Assembly: GCA_963749715.1 (NCBI GenBank)
Contig: CAVVNR010000003.1
Span: 178,049 to 242,048 of the forward strand
Direction of reading: 5' to 3'
DNA: 64,000 nt
Source of the DNA: Roseiarcus sp963749715
GTDB lineage: Bacteria > Pseudomonadota > Alphaproteobacteria > Rhizobiales > Beijerinckiaceae
The notes under the pieces were generated by a model. The model searched no databases and was not told the origin of the DNA. It saw only the letters and a list, made by a program, of their open reading frames with translations. The position numbers were made by a program, and so were the translations under genes. This document shows, piece after piece, positions 13,882 through 22,100 of this stretch. Each line of letters starts with the position of its first letter. Position 1 is the first letter of the stretch.

Positions 13882-14002
13882 TCCTGAGATCGGCGCGACC
13901 GGAGAATTAGAAAATCGCGGCTTGACCCCGTGGGCGTTAGGGCCGCAATCTCAGGGGGCGCGGCCTGTCGACGGAACGAGCGCGCGGACGAGGGAGGATC
14001 CG

Positions 14003-14221
14003 ATGGCTGAGAGCGTCTATAAGGTAATCGAGCTGGTCGGCACGAGCACGGAGTCCTGGGAGAAGGCTGCCGCAGCCGCAGTCGAGCGCGCTTCGAAGAG
14101 CGTGAGAGACCTGAGGGTGGCTGAGGTCGTAGAGCAGGATCTGGTGATCGAAAAGGGCAAGGTCGAAGCCTACCGCACCAAGCTCAAGGTGTCATTCAAG
14201 TACGAAGGCAAGGAACCCTGA
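14003..14221 (+). CDS. Dodecin, flavin-binding protein
   Basis: The 72-residue product (MAESVYKVIELVGTSTESWE...) matches dodecins, small proteins that form hollow dodecamers and store flavins in the cytoplasm. The SWEKAAAAAVERA helix and the closing strands (KVEAYRTKLKVSFKYE) are characteristic. ATG 14003 was preferred to upstream codons because GAGGGAGG lies just before it and because it gives the usual dodecin length. It stands alone, 121 bases after the lipase maturation factor-like gene. Confidence 0.93.
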   Translation: MAESVYKVIELVGTSTESWEKAAAAAVERASKSVRDLRVAEVVEQDLVIEKGKVEAYRTKLKVSFKYEGKEP

Positions 14222-14510
14222 AGCGCTCGGCTCGGCGCAAGCGCGGATGAGAATAGCGGACTCCTTTGAGATCGCACGGCTCTCGGTGTCGTAGGTTGGG
14301 GAGACGGACAGAGACTTGGTCGCTCTCGAACGCGATCCTGAAGTCATGGGTTTTCTCGACGCGGCCGACCAACCGTCCAACGACGGCGTCGATGAGGGCG
14401 CTGCCTTTCTCATGCCGCGCGGGCGCGAGCATAACGTCCGGGCGCTGGCGTCCCTCTCCGCGCCTCGGCGAAGTGCCGCCGCCGAGGCGGCATAGGGATC
14501 GAGCTGGCCG
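14222..14510. other. 289-base gap between convergent dodecin and glutathione transferase genes
   Basis: Two overlapping minus-strand open frames of 70-80 codons run through it, but they have no recognised homology and run into the dodecin gene. A GCC-rich inverted repeat near 14470-14495 (GCCGCCG..GGCGGC) could act as a transcription terminator. Nothing else is seen. Confidence 0.4.
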
Positions 14511-15164
14511 CTAGAACTCGACCTCGAGCTCCTCGATTTCCTCCTTCTCGGCCAGCGCGGCCTCGCGCCATTCCTGCATCGCCGGCAGATCCCAGATTCG
14601 GTCGGCGTAGGTTTTCAATTCGCCGTCGAGCTTGATCCCATAGGTGCGAATGCGGCTCACGACCGGCGCGTACATCGCGTCGGCCATCGTGATCCTGCCG
14701 AACAGGAACGGCCCGCCATAGGCCTGAAGGCACTCGCTCCAGATGACGATGATCCGGTCGATGTCCGCGCGCGCCTTCGACCAGATCTTGAAGCCGGGGA
14801 AACTGGCCTTGATGTTCATCGGCAGCGCCTGTCGCAGCGACACGAAGCCAGAATGCATCTCGCCGCAAATGGAGCGGCAATGGGCGCGTTCTGCCTGATC
14901 TTTGGGCAGAAGGCCGGCCTTTGGCGCGATTTCGTTCAGGAATTCGCCGATTGCCAGCGTGTCCCACACCCGAATGCCCTTATAGGTCAGGCACGGAACG
15001 AGGATCGACGGCGACAACAGCAGGATCTCGGCGCGGGCGCCTGCGTCATCGGGAGCGACGATGACTTCATCGAAATCAATCCGGGCAAGCTTGGCCATCA
15101 GCCAGCCTCGCAGCGACCAGGACGAATAGTTCTTGCTGCTCAAGGTCAGCGTCGTTTGCGACAT
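14511..15164 (-). CDS. Glutathione S-transferase family protein
   Basis: The 217-residue protein has the two-domain GST layout. It begins with a thioredoxin-like domain, MSQTTLTLSSKNYSSWSLRG, where the SSWSLRG stretch supplies the likely catalytic serine. It continues with SPSILVPCL before the cis-proline and WDTLAIGEFLNE, which binds glutathione. The rest is the all-helical domain. Many bacterial members of this group have no known substrate. It is a single gene on the minus strand, divergent from phaZ, with 118 bases between the starts. An acidic tail (EKEEIEELEVEF) closes the protein. Confidence 0.88.
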   Translation of the reverse strand: MSQTTLTLSSKNYSSWSLRGWLMAKLARIDFDEVIVAPDDAGARAEILLLSPSILVPCLTYKGIRVWDTLAIGEFLNEIAPKAGLLPKDQAERAHCRSICGEMHSGFVSLRQALPMNIKASFPGFKIWSKARADIDRIIVIWSECLQAYGGPFLFGRITMADAMYAPVVSRIRTYGIKLDGELKTYADRIWDLPAMQEWREAALAEKEEIEELEVEF

Positions 15165-15282
15165 TTGGACGGCCCACCGCGGACAGGAAAACGAATTTCA
15201 TCCAATGGCGATTTAGCAAAGGACGTGCCACAAGCGGATGGCATGCGGTTTGCTAACTTTGCGCCAGAGCTTGGGCAATTTC

Positions 15283-16497
15283 ATGATCTATGACGCGTAT
15301 CAAGGGATGGCCGACGTCGGCGATCGCGTGCGTCAATTGGCCCAAAATGCGCATGCGATCCTAAGCGCCTGGGCGGCGCATCCGACGGCGTCGCCATGGC
15401 GGCGGATGAGCGCTTATTACGAGCTGGTGGCGCTCGCCGGCTTCACCCATGCGCGTCCCGACTATGGAATCGAGAGCGTCGATATCAACGGCGCAGCGGT
15501 TCCGGTCGAAGAGCGGGGCGCCTTGTGGACGCCATTCTGCCAGCTGCTCCACTTCCGCAAGCAGGGCGGCGACGACGATCCCAAAATCCTCCTGGTCGCG
15601 CCGATGTCCGGCCATTTCGCAACCCTGCTGCGCGGCACGATCCGGACTTTGTTGCGCGACCACCAAGTCTATATCACCGACTGGATCAACCCGCGCAACG
15701 TCAAGCTGGAAGACGGCGACTTCACCCTCGAGGACTATACGCGCCACCTCATCGACTTCGTGCGCTTCATCGGCGAGGATTGCCACATCGTCGCGGTCTG
15801 CCAGCCGACGGTCTCGGCGCTCGCGGCGACCGCGGTCATGGCGCGCGACCGCGACGGCGTCCAGCCGGCGAGCCTCACGCTGATGGCCGGTCCGATCGAC
15901 GCGCGCGTCTCGCCGACCAAAGTCAACGAGCTTGCGCAGGAAAAGCCGATCGAATGGTTCCGCGCCAACATGATCGGAACCGTGCCGACCAAGTTCGAAG
16001 GCCGCGGACGGCGGGTCTATCCGGGTTTTTTGCAGCTTTGCGCCTTCATGAGCATGAACGCCGAGCGGCACTCGAAATCCTTCGTCGACCTCTTCCACCA
16101 CCGCATCGCCGGCGACATCGAGAAGGCCGACGCGATCCGCGACTTCTACAAGGAATATTTCGCGATCATGGACATGAGCGCGGATTTCTATCTCGAAACC
16201 GTCGATCAGGTGTTCCAGCGCTACCTGCTGCCGCTCGGGCAGATGCAATACAAGCGCGAGCCGATCGACCTGCGGGCGATCAAGCGCACTTTCCTTCTTA
16301 CGGTCGAAGGCGAGAAGGACGACATCTGCGCCGTCGGCCAGACGCTCTCCGCGCAGGACCTCTGCACGGGCCTAAGGCCTTATATGAAGACCCATCATTT
16401 GCAGGCCGGGGTCGGCCACTACGGCGTCTTCAACGGCAAACGCTGGGAGGCGCAGGTCTATCCTGTGCTGCGCAACCACATCCAGTCGAGCCGGTAG
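15283..16497 (+). CDS. phaZ: Intracellular polyhydroxyalkanoate (PHB) depolymerase
   Basis: The protein (404 residues from ATG 15283) matches intracellular PHB depolymerases that mobilise carbon from storage granules in the cytoplasm. The start MIYDAYQGMADVGDRVR is typical. The nucleophile is a cysteine, Cys173 in VAVCQPTV, replacing the serine of a normal lipase box as is usual in this family. LLVAPMSGHFATLLRGT forms the conserved oxyanion region, and HYGVFNGKRWE near the end supplies the catalytic histidine. An in-frame upstream start at 15238 is possible but adds unconserved residues. The presence of this gene implies that the organism makes PHB. It converges on the aldo/keto reductase gene across a strong hairpin. 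Confidence 0.93.
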   Translation: MIYDAYQGMADVGDRVRQLAQNAHAILSAWAAHPTASPWRRMSAYYELVALAGFTHARPDYGIESVDINGAAVPVEERGALWTPFCQLLHFRKQGGDDDPKILLVAPMSGHFATLLRGTIRTLLRDHQVYITDWINPRNVKLEDGDFTLEDYTRHLIDFVRFIGEDCHIVAVCQPTVSALAATAVMARDRDGVQPASLTLMAGPIDARVSPTKVNELAQEKPIEWFRANMIGTVPTKFEGRGRRVYPGFLQLCAFMSMNAERHSKSFVDLFHHRIAGDIEKADAIRDFYKEYFAIMDMSADFYLETVDQVFQRYLLPLGQMQYKREPIDLRAIKRTFLLTVEGEKDDICAVGQTLSAQDLCTGLRPYMKTHHLQAGVGHYGVFNGKRWEAQVYPVLRNHIQSSR

Positions 16498-16525
16498 GGG
16501 ACGGGCGTCATCCCATTAGCTCGGC

Positions 16526-16562
16526 GTCATGGCCGGGTTTGAGGGACGAGCCCGGCCATGAC
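16526..16562. repeat. Palindromic repeat with 12-bp stem, between convergent genes
   Basis: GTCATGGCCGGG and CCCGGCCATGAC form a perfect 12-bp inverted repeat with a 13-base loop. Elements of this appearance are dispersed in many Hyphomicrobiales genomes. Placed between the stops of phaZ and the aldo/keto reductase gene, it could end transcription from both sides. Confidence 0.7.
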
Positions 16563-16582
16563 CGGAAAGACCCTTCTACCGG

Positions 16583-17639
16583 TCAAGCCTGCAGATAGCC
16601 CGCGTGCAGCGCCAGGTCGGCCGGGCCAAGCCGGTCCTTCGCCGTCCACGACTGATGCCAGTAGGGATAGATCAGTGGCGGCTGGCTCACTTTGTCGAGG
16701 CGCGCGCGCTCGTCGGCGGAGAGCTTCACATTGACGCAGGCGAGGTTGTCGCGAAACTGCGCCTCGGTGCGACCGCCGATGATGAGCGAGGTCACCGCCG
16801 GGCGCTGAAGCAGCCACGCCAGCGCGATCTGCGCGGCGGAGACCTTATGCGTTTCCGCGATCGCGAGCAGTTCGTCGACGATCGCCCAGAGAGCGTTCTC
16901 GTCGCGGATCGGCGGCTCCTTCCAGCCCGCCAGGAAACGAGAGCCTTCAGCGGTCTTGTTGCGCCGATGCTTGCCGCTGAGGAGCCCGCCCGCGAGCGGA
17001 CTCCAGACGAGCACGCCAAGCTTCTGGTCGATGGCGATCGGAATGAGTTCGTATTCCGCTTCGCGCGCCTGCAGCGTGTAGTGAATTTGCTCCGAGACGA
17101 ACGGGATGCGGCCGTCGCGGCGCGCCGCCTCCATCGCCTTCATCACATGCCAGCCGGAAAAGTTGGAGCAGCCGACGTAGCGCACCTTGCCGGACGCGGA
17201 CGAGACTGTCGAGCGCCTCCATCGTTTCCTCGAGCGGCGTCAAACCGTCCCACTGATGCACCTGATAGAGGTCGATGACGTCGGTCTTGAGGCGCTTGAG
17301 GCTCTCCTCGCATGCGCGAATGAGGCGCCAGCGGGAGAGGCCACGATCGTTCGGCCCCGGCCCCATCGGAAAGCGCGCCTTGGTGGCGATCAGCATGCCG
17401 GGCTTGCGCTTCGCCCCCATCGCCTCGCCGATCAGCTCCTCCGACGCGCCTTCGGAATAAACGTCAGCCGTATCGATGAGATTGACGCCGGCGTCGGCGA
17501 CGATGTCGATCAGCTTGCGCACGTCCTTGAGTTGCAGGTTGCCGGTTTTGGCGGAGTTTCCCTTGCCGCCGAAGGTCATCGTGCCCATCGCCAGCGCCGA
17601 GACCTTGAGGCCTGAATTTCCCAGCTGCCGATACTCCAT
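16583..17639 (-). CDS. Aldo/keto reductase; frameshifted as sequenced
   Basis: The N-terminal frame (from ATG 17639) reads MEYRQLGNSGLKVSALAMG and carries the catalytic tetrad: Asp and Tyr in DTADVYSEG, Lys in LIATKARF, His in YQVHQWDG. It leaves frame near 17186-17205, where the sequence passes from LDSLVRVRQG to the expected SGKVRYVGCSNFSGW in another frame. The second part runs to 16583 and includes the cofactor segment WSPLAGGLLSGK and TSLIIGGRTEAQ. Restoring two bases in a CG-repeat joins them into about 350 residues, the normal length. Such enzymes reduce aldehydes or ketones with NADPH; the substrate is unknown. Confidence 0.82.
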
Positions 17640-17787
17640 CGTCCGCTCCTTCCTCGATGCTCGAAAATGTTTGCGCGAGGCACTAACATGCTAGCCCCGG
17701 ACGCGCCAAGATCGCCGACGGGACCGATAACGCGCTTGTGAGCCAAAGCAGTGCAACGCACTTGCCGCCCCGACGCCTTTGAGTGCA

Positions 17788-18483
17788 ATGTCCCGCCGCC
17801 CGACTTCCCCCGCCCAGGAGTTTGACTTGGCCTTCGCCACTCTTCGCCGGCTTGCCTTCGCCGCCGCCTTTTCCGCAGCGGCGCTCGCCGCCGATAGCGC
17901 CCTCTCCGCCGCGACGGCGCCGGAGCCCGATCGAACGGTCGACATGGCCACGGTTCTCAAGCCCGGCTCGCTGCCGGAATTGTCGTTGGGCGACGCCGCA
18001 AGCCCGCCGGTGGTCGAATATGGCTCGCTGACCTGCCCCCATTGCGCTGCATTCAGTCGCGAGGTTCTTCCCGAACTGAAAAAGGACTACGTCGACACCG
18101 GCAAGGTTAGGTACATCTTCCGCGAATTCTCGCGCAATCCGCTCGACGTCGCCGCCTTCGTGCTGGCGCGCTGCGTCGGCGACGACAAGGCGTTCGCCGC
18201 GATCGAGCTGCTGTTCTCCCAGCAAGACAAGTGGGCGTTCGTCGACAAGCCGCTCGAGCCGCTGATCGCCGCAATGCGGCCGACCGGCCTGACCCATGAC
18301 CAGGCGATGGCGTGCCTCAACGATCAGGCGAAGGTCAACGCGGTTGCGGCGATCGGCAAGCGCGCCAACGACGAGATCAAGCTCACCGGCACGCCGACCT
18401 TCGTCATCGACGGCAAGGTTTACGGCGGAGAACTCACCATGGACCAGTTGCGGGCGATCCTCGATCCGCTGATCAAGAAGTAA
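17788..18483 (+). CDS. DsbA-family thiol:disulfide oxidoreductase, exported
   Basis: The protein has an N-terminal hydrophobic export signal (LRRLAFAAAFSAAALAADSALSA) and a thioredoxin fold with the active site CPHC (Cys83 and Cys86 counted from ATG 17788). The cis-proline loop reads TGTPTFVIDGKVYGG. It belongs to the DsbA/BdbD-like group (Thioredoxin_4) that forms or isomerises disulfides in the periplasm. The start is uncertain: TTG 17827, six bases after AGGAG, would give a more compact signal peptide. It lies beside, but convergent with, nrsF-sigF. SigF regulons respond to oxidative and metal stress in Caulobacter, so a link is possible but not shown. Confidence 0.87.
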   Translation: MSRRPTSPAQEFDLAFATLRRLAFAAAFSAAALAADSALSAATAPEPDRTVDMATVLKPGSLPELSLGDAASPPVVEYGSLTCPHCAAFSREVLPELKKDYVDTGKVRYIFREFSRNPLDVAAFVLARCVGDDKAFAAIELLFSQQDKWAFVDKPLEPLIAAMRPTGLTHDQAMACLNDQAKVNAVAAIGKRANDEIKLTGTPTFVIDGKVYGGELTMDQLRAILDPLIKK

Positions 18484-18495
18484 CGTCCTCAGCGC

Positions 18496-19134
18496 TCACC
18501 AGGCCAGAAGCCGCCGACCCACCAGCGCGCCGACGCCCATGCAAATGAATGTGGCGAGCGGATACCAGGTGGCGACGAAGAGCGGCGAATCGTCGGGGCA
18601 GGACGAGGCGTAGAGCAGCGCCGCGATTCCCGCCGACGCCGCGCCCGCGAGCGCCCCGGTCAAGCCCGGATGGAGCGGCGCGCCGGCGCGCAGCGCCCAG
18701 ATCATCCCGGCGAGCAGCGGGGCGGCCATCAGCGGGATCATGCTCATGCAATGCATGGATTTCGTGCCGATGAGCCTTTGAAGCCATTCGTCTTGCGGGA
18801 CGACCAACAGTTCGATGACGACCGCGGCCGCCAACAGAGCGATCGGGGCGAGGAGCCACAGCGCGAGCGCACGGGATTTGGCGTCCGGACGAGCAAGGCG
18901 CAGCGCCAGCAGAAGCGACGGCAGAGCGAACGCAAAAGCGTCGACGAACTTGAGATTGAACCGAACGGTGCGGATGGCCTCGGCGATATCTGGCCTTGGT
19001 CCGCTAAGCAGCACGAAAATCGCGAGGCTGCCGATCAGTCCGAGGGCGAGGGCGAACGCGACCCGCCGGCCAAGCTGGATCGGCTCGGGAATGGGATCGG
19101 AGGCCAGCGCCGCGATGAGTTCGGACGTCCTCAT
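18496..19134 (-). CDS. nrsF: NrsF family anti-sigma factor (DUF1109)
   Basis: The 212-residue protein begins MRTSELIAALASDPIPEP, a short cytoplasmic stretch. About six hydrophobic helices follow, with conserved features of DUF1109: MHCMSMIPLMAAPLL near residue 135 and a late SSCPDDSPLFVATWYPLA. In Caulobacter the family member NrsF holds sigma factor SigF at the membrane until heavy-metal stress releases it, and a cysteine pair is part of the sensing. Cysteines are visible in MHCM and SSCPDD. The start ATG overlaps the stop of the sigma factor gene by four bases (19131-19134), so the two are translationally coupled. Confidence 0.9.
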   Translation of the reverse strand: MRTSELIAALASDPIPEPIQLGRRVAFALALGLIGSLAIFVLLSGPRPDIAEAIRTVRFNLKFVDAFAFALPSLLLALRLARPDAKSRALALWLLAPIALLAAAVVIELLVVPQDEWLQRLIGTKSMHCMSMIPLMAAPLLAGMIWALRAGAPLHPGLTGALAGAASAGIAALLYASSCPDDSPLFVATWYPLATFICMGVGALVGRRLLAW

Positions 19135-19700
19135 GTGATCGACTTCCGCCAGGCCGCGCCCAGCGACTTCAGCGCCCGATGCAGCGCCACCCTGACCGCG
19201 ACCTCGGACATCGAAAGGCGCGCCGCGGTCGCGGCGATCGACTGGCCGTCGAGGGAGATCGAGGTCACGATGTCGCGCTGGCGCGGCGCGAGCGTCTCGA
19301 GCAGCCTTCGCGCATCGCTCAGCGCGTGCGGGTCCTCAGCCTCTGGGGCGGCCAGGAAATCCTGAAAATCCTCGAGCGGTTCAACCCGGCGCCTGCCGCG
19401 CCGGCGCATGGCGTCGACGATCTTGTGCCGGGCGATGGCGTAGGCCCAGGGCGCAAGCGGCTGGGCGGGATCCCAGGTGTGCCGCTTGAGGTGGATCGCT
19501 AACAGGGTCTCTTGCACTGCATCCTCGATATCCGCATCCCCCACTCTGGCGCGCGCGAACGCCGAGCGCGCCATCGCTCGCACCGAGCGGCCGATATCCT
19601 CCAAGAGCCGCCGGTACGCCCCCTCGTCGCCCGCGATCGAGGTCCTCATCATTTGAGACCACGGATCGTCCGGGGGACCCTCGATGGATTGGGCTTTCAT
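19131..19700 (-). CDS. sigF: ECF RNA polymerase sigma factor, SigF type
   Basis: The 189-residue protein has sigma region 2 (DADIEDAVQETLLAIHLKRHTW, about residues 55-80, then YAIARHKIVDAMRRR) and region 4 (LAPRQRDIVTSISLDGQSIAATAARLSMSEVAVRVALHRALKSL). No other sigma regions are present, which fits an extracytoplasmic function factor. The partner nrsF immediately downstream identifies it as SigF-like. The divergent neighbours are MNIO operon genes, the known Caulobacter SigF targets. A GTAACG sequence with a CGAA 15 bases further lies directly before its own ATG (19731 down to 19707, minus strand). This suggests autoregulation with an almost leaderless transcript. Confidence 0.92.
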   Translation of the reverse strand: MKAQSIEGPPDDPWSQMMRTSIAGDEGAYRRLLEDIGRSVRAMARSAFARARVGDADIEDAVQETLLAIHLKRHTWDPAQPLAPWAYAIARHKIVDAMRRRGRRRVEPLEDFQDFLAAPEAEDPHALSDARRLLETLAPRQRDIVTSISLDGQSIAATAARLSMSEVAVRVALHRALKSLGAAWRKSIT

Positions 19701-19783
19701 TCGGGCTTCGTTTCGTCGCGTCTGCCGTTACAGGTCAGGGAAAATATTTCGGCCCGAAGCGCGAATGACGTGGGCCGCCCGGT

Positions 19784-19809
19784 GTAACACGCTCCGGCGC
19801 GTCAGCGAA
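19784..19809 (+). promoter_or_regulatory. Candidate SigF-type promoter for the bufBC-doxX operon
   Basis: GTAACA, a 16-base spacer and CGAA lie 46 bases before the bufB start. This agrees with the GTAACC-N16-CGAA form reported for Caulobacter SigF targets, with one mismatch in the -35 element. The sigma factor gene itself lies divergently 84 bases away. Confidence 0.6.
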
Positions 19810-19855
19810 GACGCCAACACGGTTTCATCTAGGAACGACGCCGGGAGAGCCGCGC

Positions 19856-20758
19856 ATGACCGCTGCCAATCTTCGAGCTCCCCTCGGGACGCCCCTTGCC
19901 CTCGGCGCGCCGAACGTCGGCGTCGGGTTCAAGGCCAAGCATTTCGAGCCGATTGTCGAAACCCGGCCGGAGCTCGGGTTTTTCGAAGTCCATGCCGAGA
20001 ACTACATGGGCGCGGGCGGCCCCCCGCATCGCCGCCTCGACGCCATCCGCGAACGCTATCCGCTGTCGCTGCACGGCGTCGGCCTCTCGATTGGCTCGCC
20101 AGGACCGCTCGATCGGGCGCATCTCGCCAGGCTCGCGGCGGTCGCCAGGCGTTTCGAGCCGGCGCTGGTTTCCGAGCACCTCGCGTGGTCGACCCACAAG
20201 GGCGCGTTTTTCAACGATCTCCTGCCCCTGCCCTACACGGCGGAGACGCTCGCGCGGGTCACGGACCATATCGATGAAGCGCAGAACGCGCTTGGCCGGA
20301 CAATCCTCCTTGAAAATCCCTCGACCTACGTCGCATTCGCTGAGAGCACGATCGCCGAGACCGACTTCCTGCGCGAGATTGCGCGACGCACCGGCTGCGG
20401 CCTCTTGCTTGACGTTAACAATGTCTTCGTCAGCGCGACCAACCACGGTTACGAACCTGACCGCTATCTCGCCGAGTTTCCGCTTCGTGCGGTGGGCGAA
20501 ATCCATCTCGCCGGCTATGCCGAGGAGGCCGACGACGCGGGCCTGCCGCTCCTGATCGACGCCCACAATTCGCCGGTCCGCGACTCGGTCTGGGCCCTTT
20601 ATGCCGAGGCGATCCGCCGGCTCGGCGCAGTCCCGACCCTGATCGAATGGGACAACGACCTCCCCGCCTGGCCGACGCTTCTTGGCGAAGCGCGCCGCGC
20701 CGAACGCGCCATTGCCCTCGCGAGCAGGCAAATCCCGGAGCCTGTCGATGCCGTTTGA
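19856..20758 (+). CDS. bufB: MNIO-family (DUF692) multinuclear iron oxidase, BufB-like
   Basis: The 300-residue protein matches DUF692, the multinuclear non-heme iron oxidative enzymes that modify cysteines in ribosomally made peptides. Metal-ligand motifs of the TIM barrel are visible in order: FFEVHAENYMG, LHGVGLSIG, VSEHLAWS, LLENPSTYV, LLLDVNNVFVSA, GEIHLAGY, DAHNSPV and EWDNDLP. In Caulobacter and others BufB matures the bufferin BufA (DUF2282), which binds copper. Here no bufA-like precursor lies in front. Translation overlaps bufC by 11 bases. The start ATG 19856 sits 46 bases from a SigF-type promoter. Cytoplasmic. Confidence 0.92.
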   Translation: MTAANLRAPLGTPLALGAPNVGVGFKAKHFEPIVETRPELGFFEVHAENYMGAGGPPHRRLDAIRERYPLSLHGVGLSIGSPGPLDRAHLARLAAVARRFEPALVSEHLAWSTHKGAFFNDLLPLPYTAETLARVTDHIDEAQNALGRTILLENPSTYVAFAESTIAETDFLREIARRTGCGLLLDVNNVFVSATNHGYEPDRYLAEFPLRAVGEIHLAGYAEEADDAGLPLLIDAHNSPVRDSVWALYAEAIRRLGAVPTLIEWDNDLPAWPTLLGEARRAERAIALASRQIPEPVDAV

Positions 20759-21506
20759 GACGACGATCGACGCTTTCGCGGCTGCGCTCGGCGAGCCGTC
20801 CGCGGCCGCGCCGGCGATGACGCGCGGACGCATGGGCGCGCCCGATAGGCGCCGTTTTTCGGTCTACCGCAACAATGTGGCCGTCGGACTGATCGGCGCC
20901 TTGGAGGCCCGCTATCCGGTGGCGCGCCGGATCGCGGGCGACGAGATCTTCCGCGCCCTGGCGCGCGCCTTCGTTCGCGCCCGCAGGCCCTGCTCGCCGG
21001 TCATGATCGCCTATGGCGAGGATTTCCCGGAATTCGCCGCCGCCGCCGCGGTTCAGCCCGCGCTAGCCGACGTAGCGCGGCTCGAGAACGCCTGGGTCGA
21101 GGCCTACCACGCCGAGGACCAAGCCGCAGCGACAGTCGGCGACCTTGTGGGCCTCAGCCCCGATCGCTTGGCCGGAACGCGGATCGCGTTTCACCCCGGG
21201 GCGCGCCTTCTGCGCTTCTCGACGCCGGCCGCCTCGATCTGGGCCTCGGCGCAGGGCGGCGACGGTTCCGGCGCGCTTGTCCAAGGAGCCGCCGAGGACG
21301 CGCTGATCACCCGCCCTGAGGCCGACGTCAAGGTGCGCGTCATGCCGCCGCTCGGTTACGATTTCGCGCTGAGGCTGCGAGAGGGCGCGACCCTCGTCGA
21401 GGCCGCGCTGGCGCTGAACGACCCCGCCTTCGACATCGGAACTCATCTGGTCGGATTGGTCGAATCCGGCGCGGTCGCCGCCTTCATCCCAGGAAGCCCG
21501 TCATGA
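20748..21506 (+). CDS. bufC: DUF2063 MNIO partner protein, BufC-like
   Basis: From ATG 20748 the 252-residue protein begins MPFETTIDAFAAALG and shows the DUF2063 pattern RRFSVYRNNVAVGLIGALEARYPVARRIAGDEIFRALARAF. DUF2063 proteins accompany DUF692 enzymes and are thought to recognise the precursor peptide and present it to the enzyme. The ATG overlaps the end of bufB by 11 bases and its TGA overlaps the start of the DoxX gene (ATGA), so the three genes form one operon. Sometimes annotated as 'putative DNA-binding domain protein'; DNA binding has little support. Confidence 0.9.
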   Translation: MPFETTIDAFAAALGEPSAAAPAMTRGRMGAPDRRRFSVYRNNVAVGLIGALEARYPVARRIAGDEIFRALARAFVRARRPCSPVMIAYGEDFPEFAAAAAVQPALADVARLENAWVEAYHAEDQAAATVGDLVGLSPDRLAGTRIAFHPGARLLRFSTPAASIWASAQGGDGSGALVQGAAEDALITRPEADVKVRVMPPLGYDFALRLREGATLVEAALALNDPAFDIGTHLVGLVESGAVAAFIPGSPS

Positions 21507-22018
21507 ACGCCGGCGCCTGGCGCGCGAATGCTCTCGCCCCCTCCAATCCGATCGCCCGATTAACCGGCGCTGCGTTCGGCATGATCCCGGCGTGGCTTCC
21601 GCTCCTGATCTTGCGCCTGACGCTGGCGCGGCCGTTCTTCGCATCCGGGCTCACGCGTTGGGACGGCTGGTTCACGCTCTCGTTCGGCACGAAGATTCTG
21701 TTCGCGCAGGAGTACAAACTCCACATCTTCGGCGCGGAGATCCCGTTTCCGGCGCCGGATCTGTTCGCGGCCTTGGCGAGCACGGCCGAGATCGTGCTGC
21801 CGATCCTCATCGCGTTCGGGCTCCTCACCCGCTGGGCGGCGCTCGGGCTATTGTGCATGACTGGCGTCATCCAGCTCACCTATCCGGACGCCTGGCCAGA
21901 CTATCATCTGCCCTGGGCGACGATGGCGCTGGCAATCATGACCTTCGGTCCCGGCGCGGTCTCGCTCGACCGGCTCATTGGCCTCGACGGTTGGCGCTTC
22001 CCGCGTAGGGCCGACTGA
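21503..22018 (+). CDS. DoxX family membrane protein, third gene of the buf operon
   Basis: The 171-residue protein has four hydrophobic helices and the DoxX pattern: LILRLTLARPFFASGLTRWDGWF at the first helix, ALASTAEIVLPILIAFGLLTRWAALGLL in the middle. DoxX-like proteins are the usual fourth member (BufD) of bufferin operons. Their function is unclear; suggested roles are in redox or quinone-linked processes at the inner membrane. It is coupled to bufC by an ATGA overlap. It ends 82 bases from the convergent ChaB-cupin gene. Confidence 0.88.
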   Translation: MNAGAWRANALAPSNPIARLTGAAFGMIPAWLPLLILRLTLARPFFASGLTRWDGWFTLSFGTKILFAQEYKLHIFGAEIPFPAPDLFAALASTAEIVLPILIAFGLLTRWAALGLLCMTGVIQLTYPDAWPDYHLPWATMALAIMTFGPGAVSLDRLIGLDGWRFPRRAD

Positions 22019-22100
22019 GCAATCCCTGGAGAAGAGCTTCGCGCGGCATCGGCGCCTGCGCCGCCGGGCAGCCGCCAATGATCATCCGCGGGCTCTCCCT

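Noticed and set aside
14192..14432. Short minus-strand frames after dodecin
   Set aside because: Two frames of similar length overlap each other and the dodecin 3' end; neither has a ribosome site or recognisable family.
19684..20277. A plus-strand frame crossing the sigF-bufB gap, considered as a hidden bufA precursor
   Set aside because: It runs on into bufB in another frame, lacks an export signal and the DUF2282 cysteine pattern, and is Arg-rich like other shadow frames.
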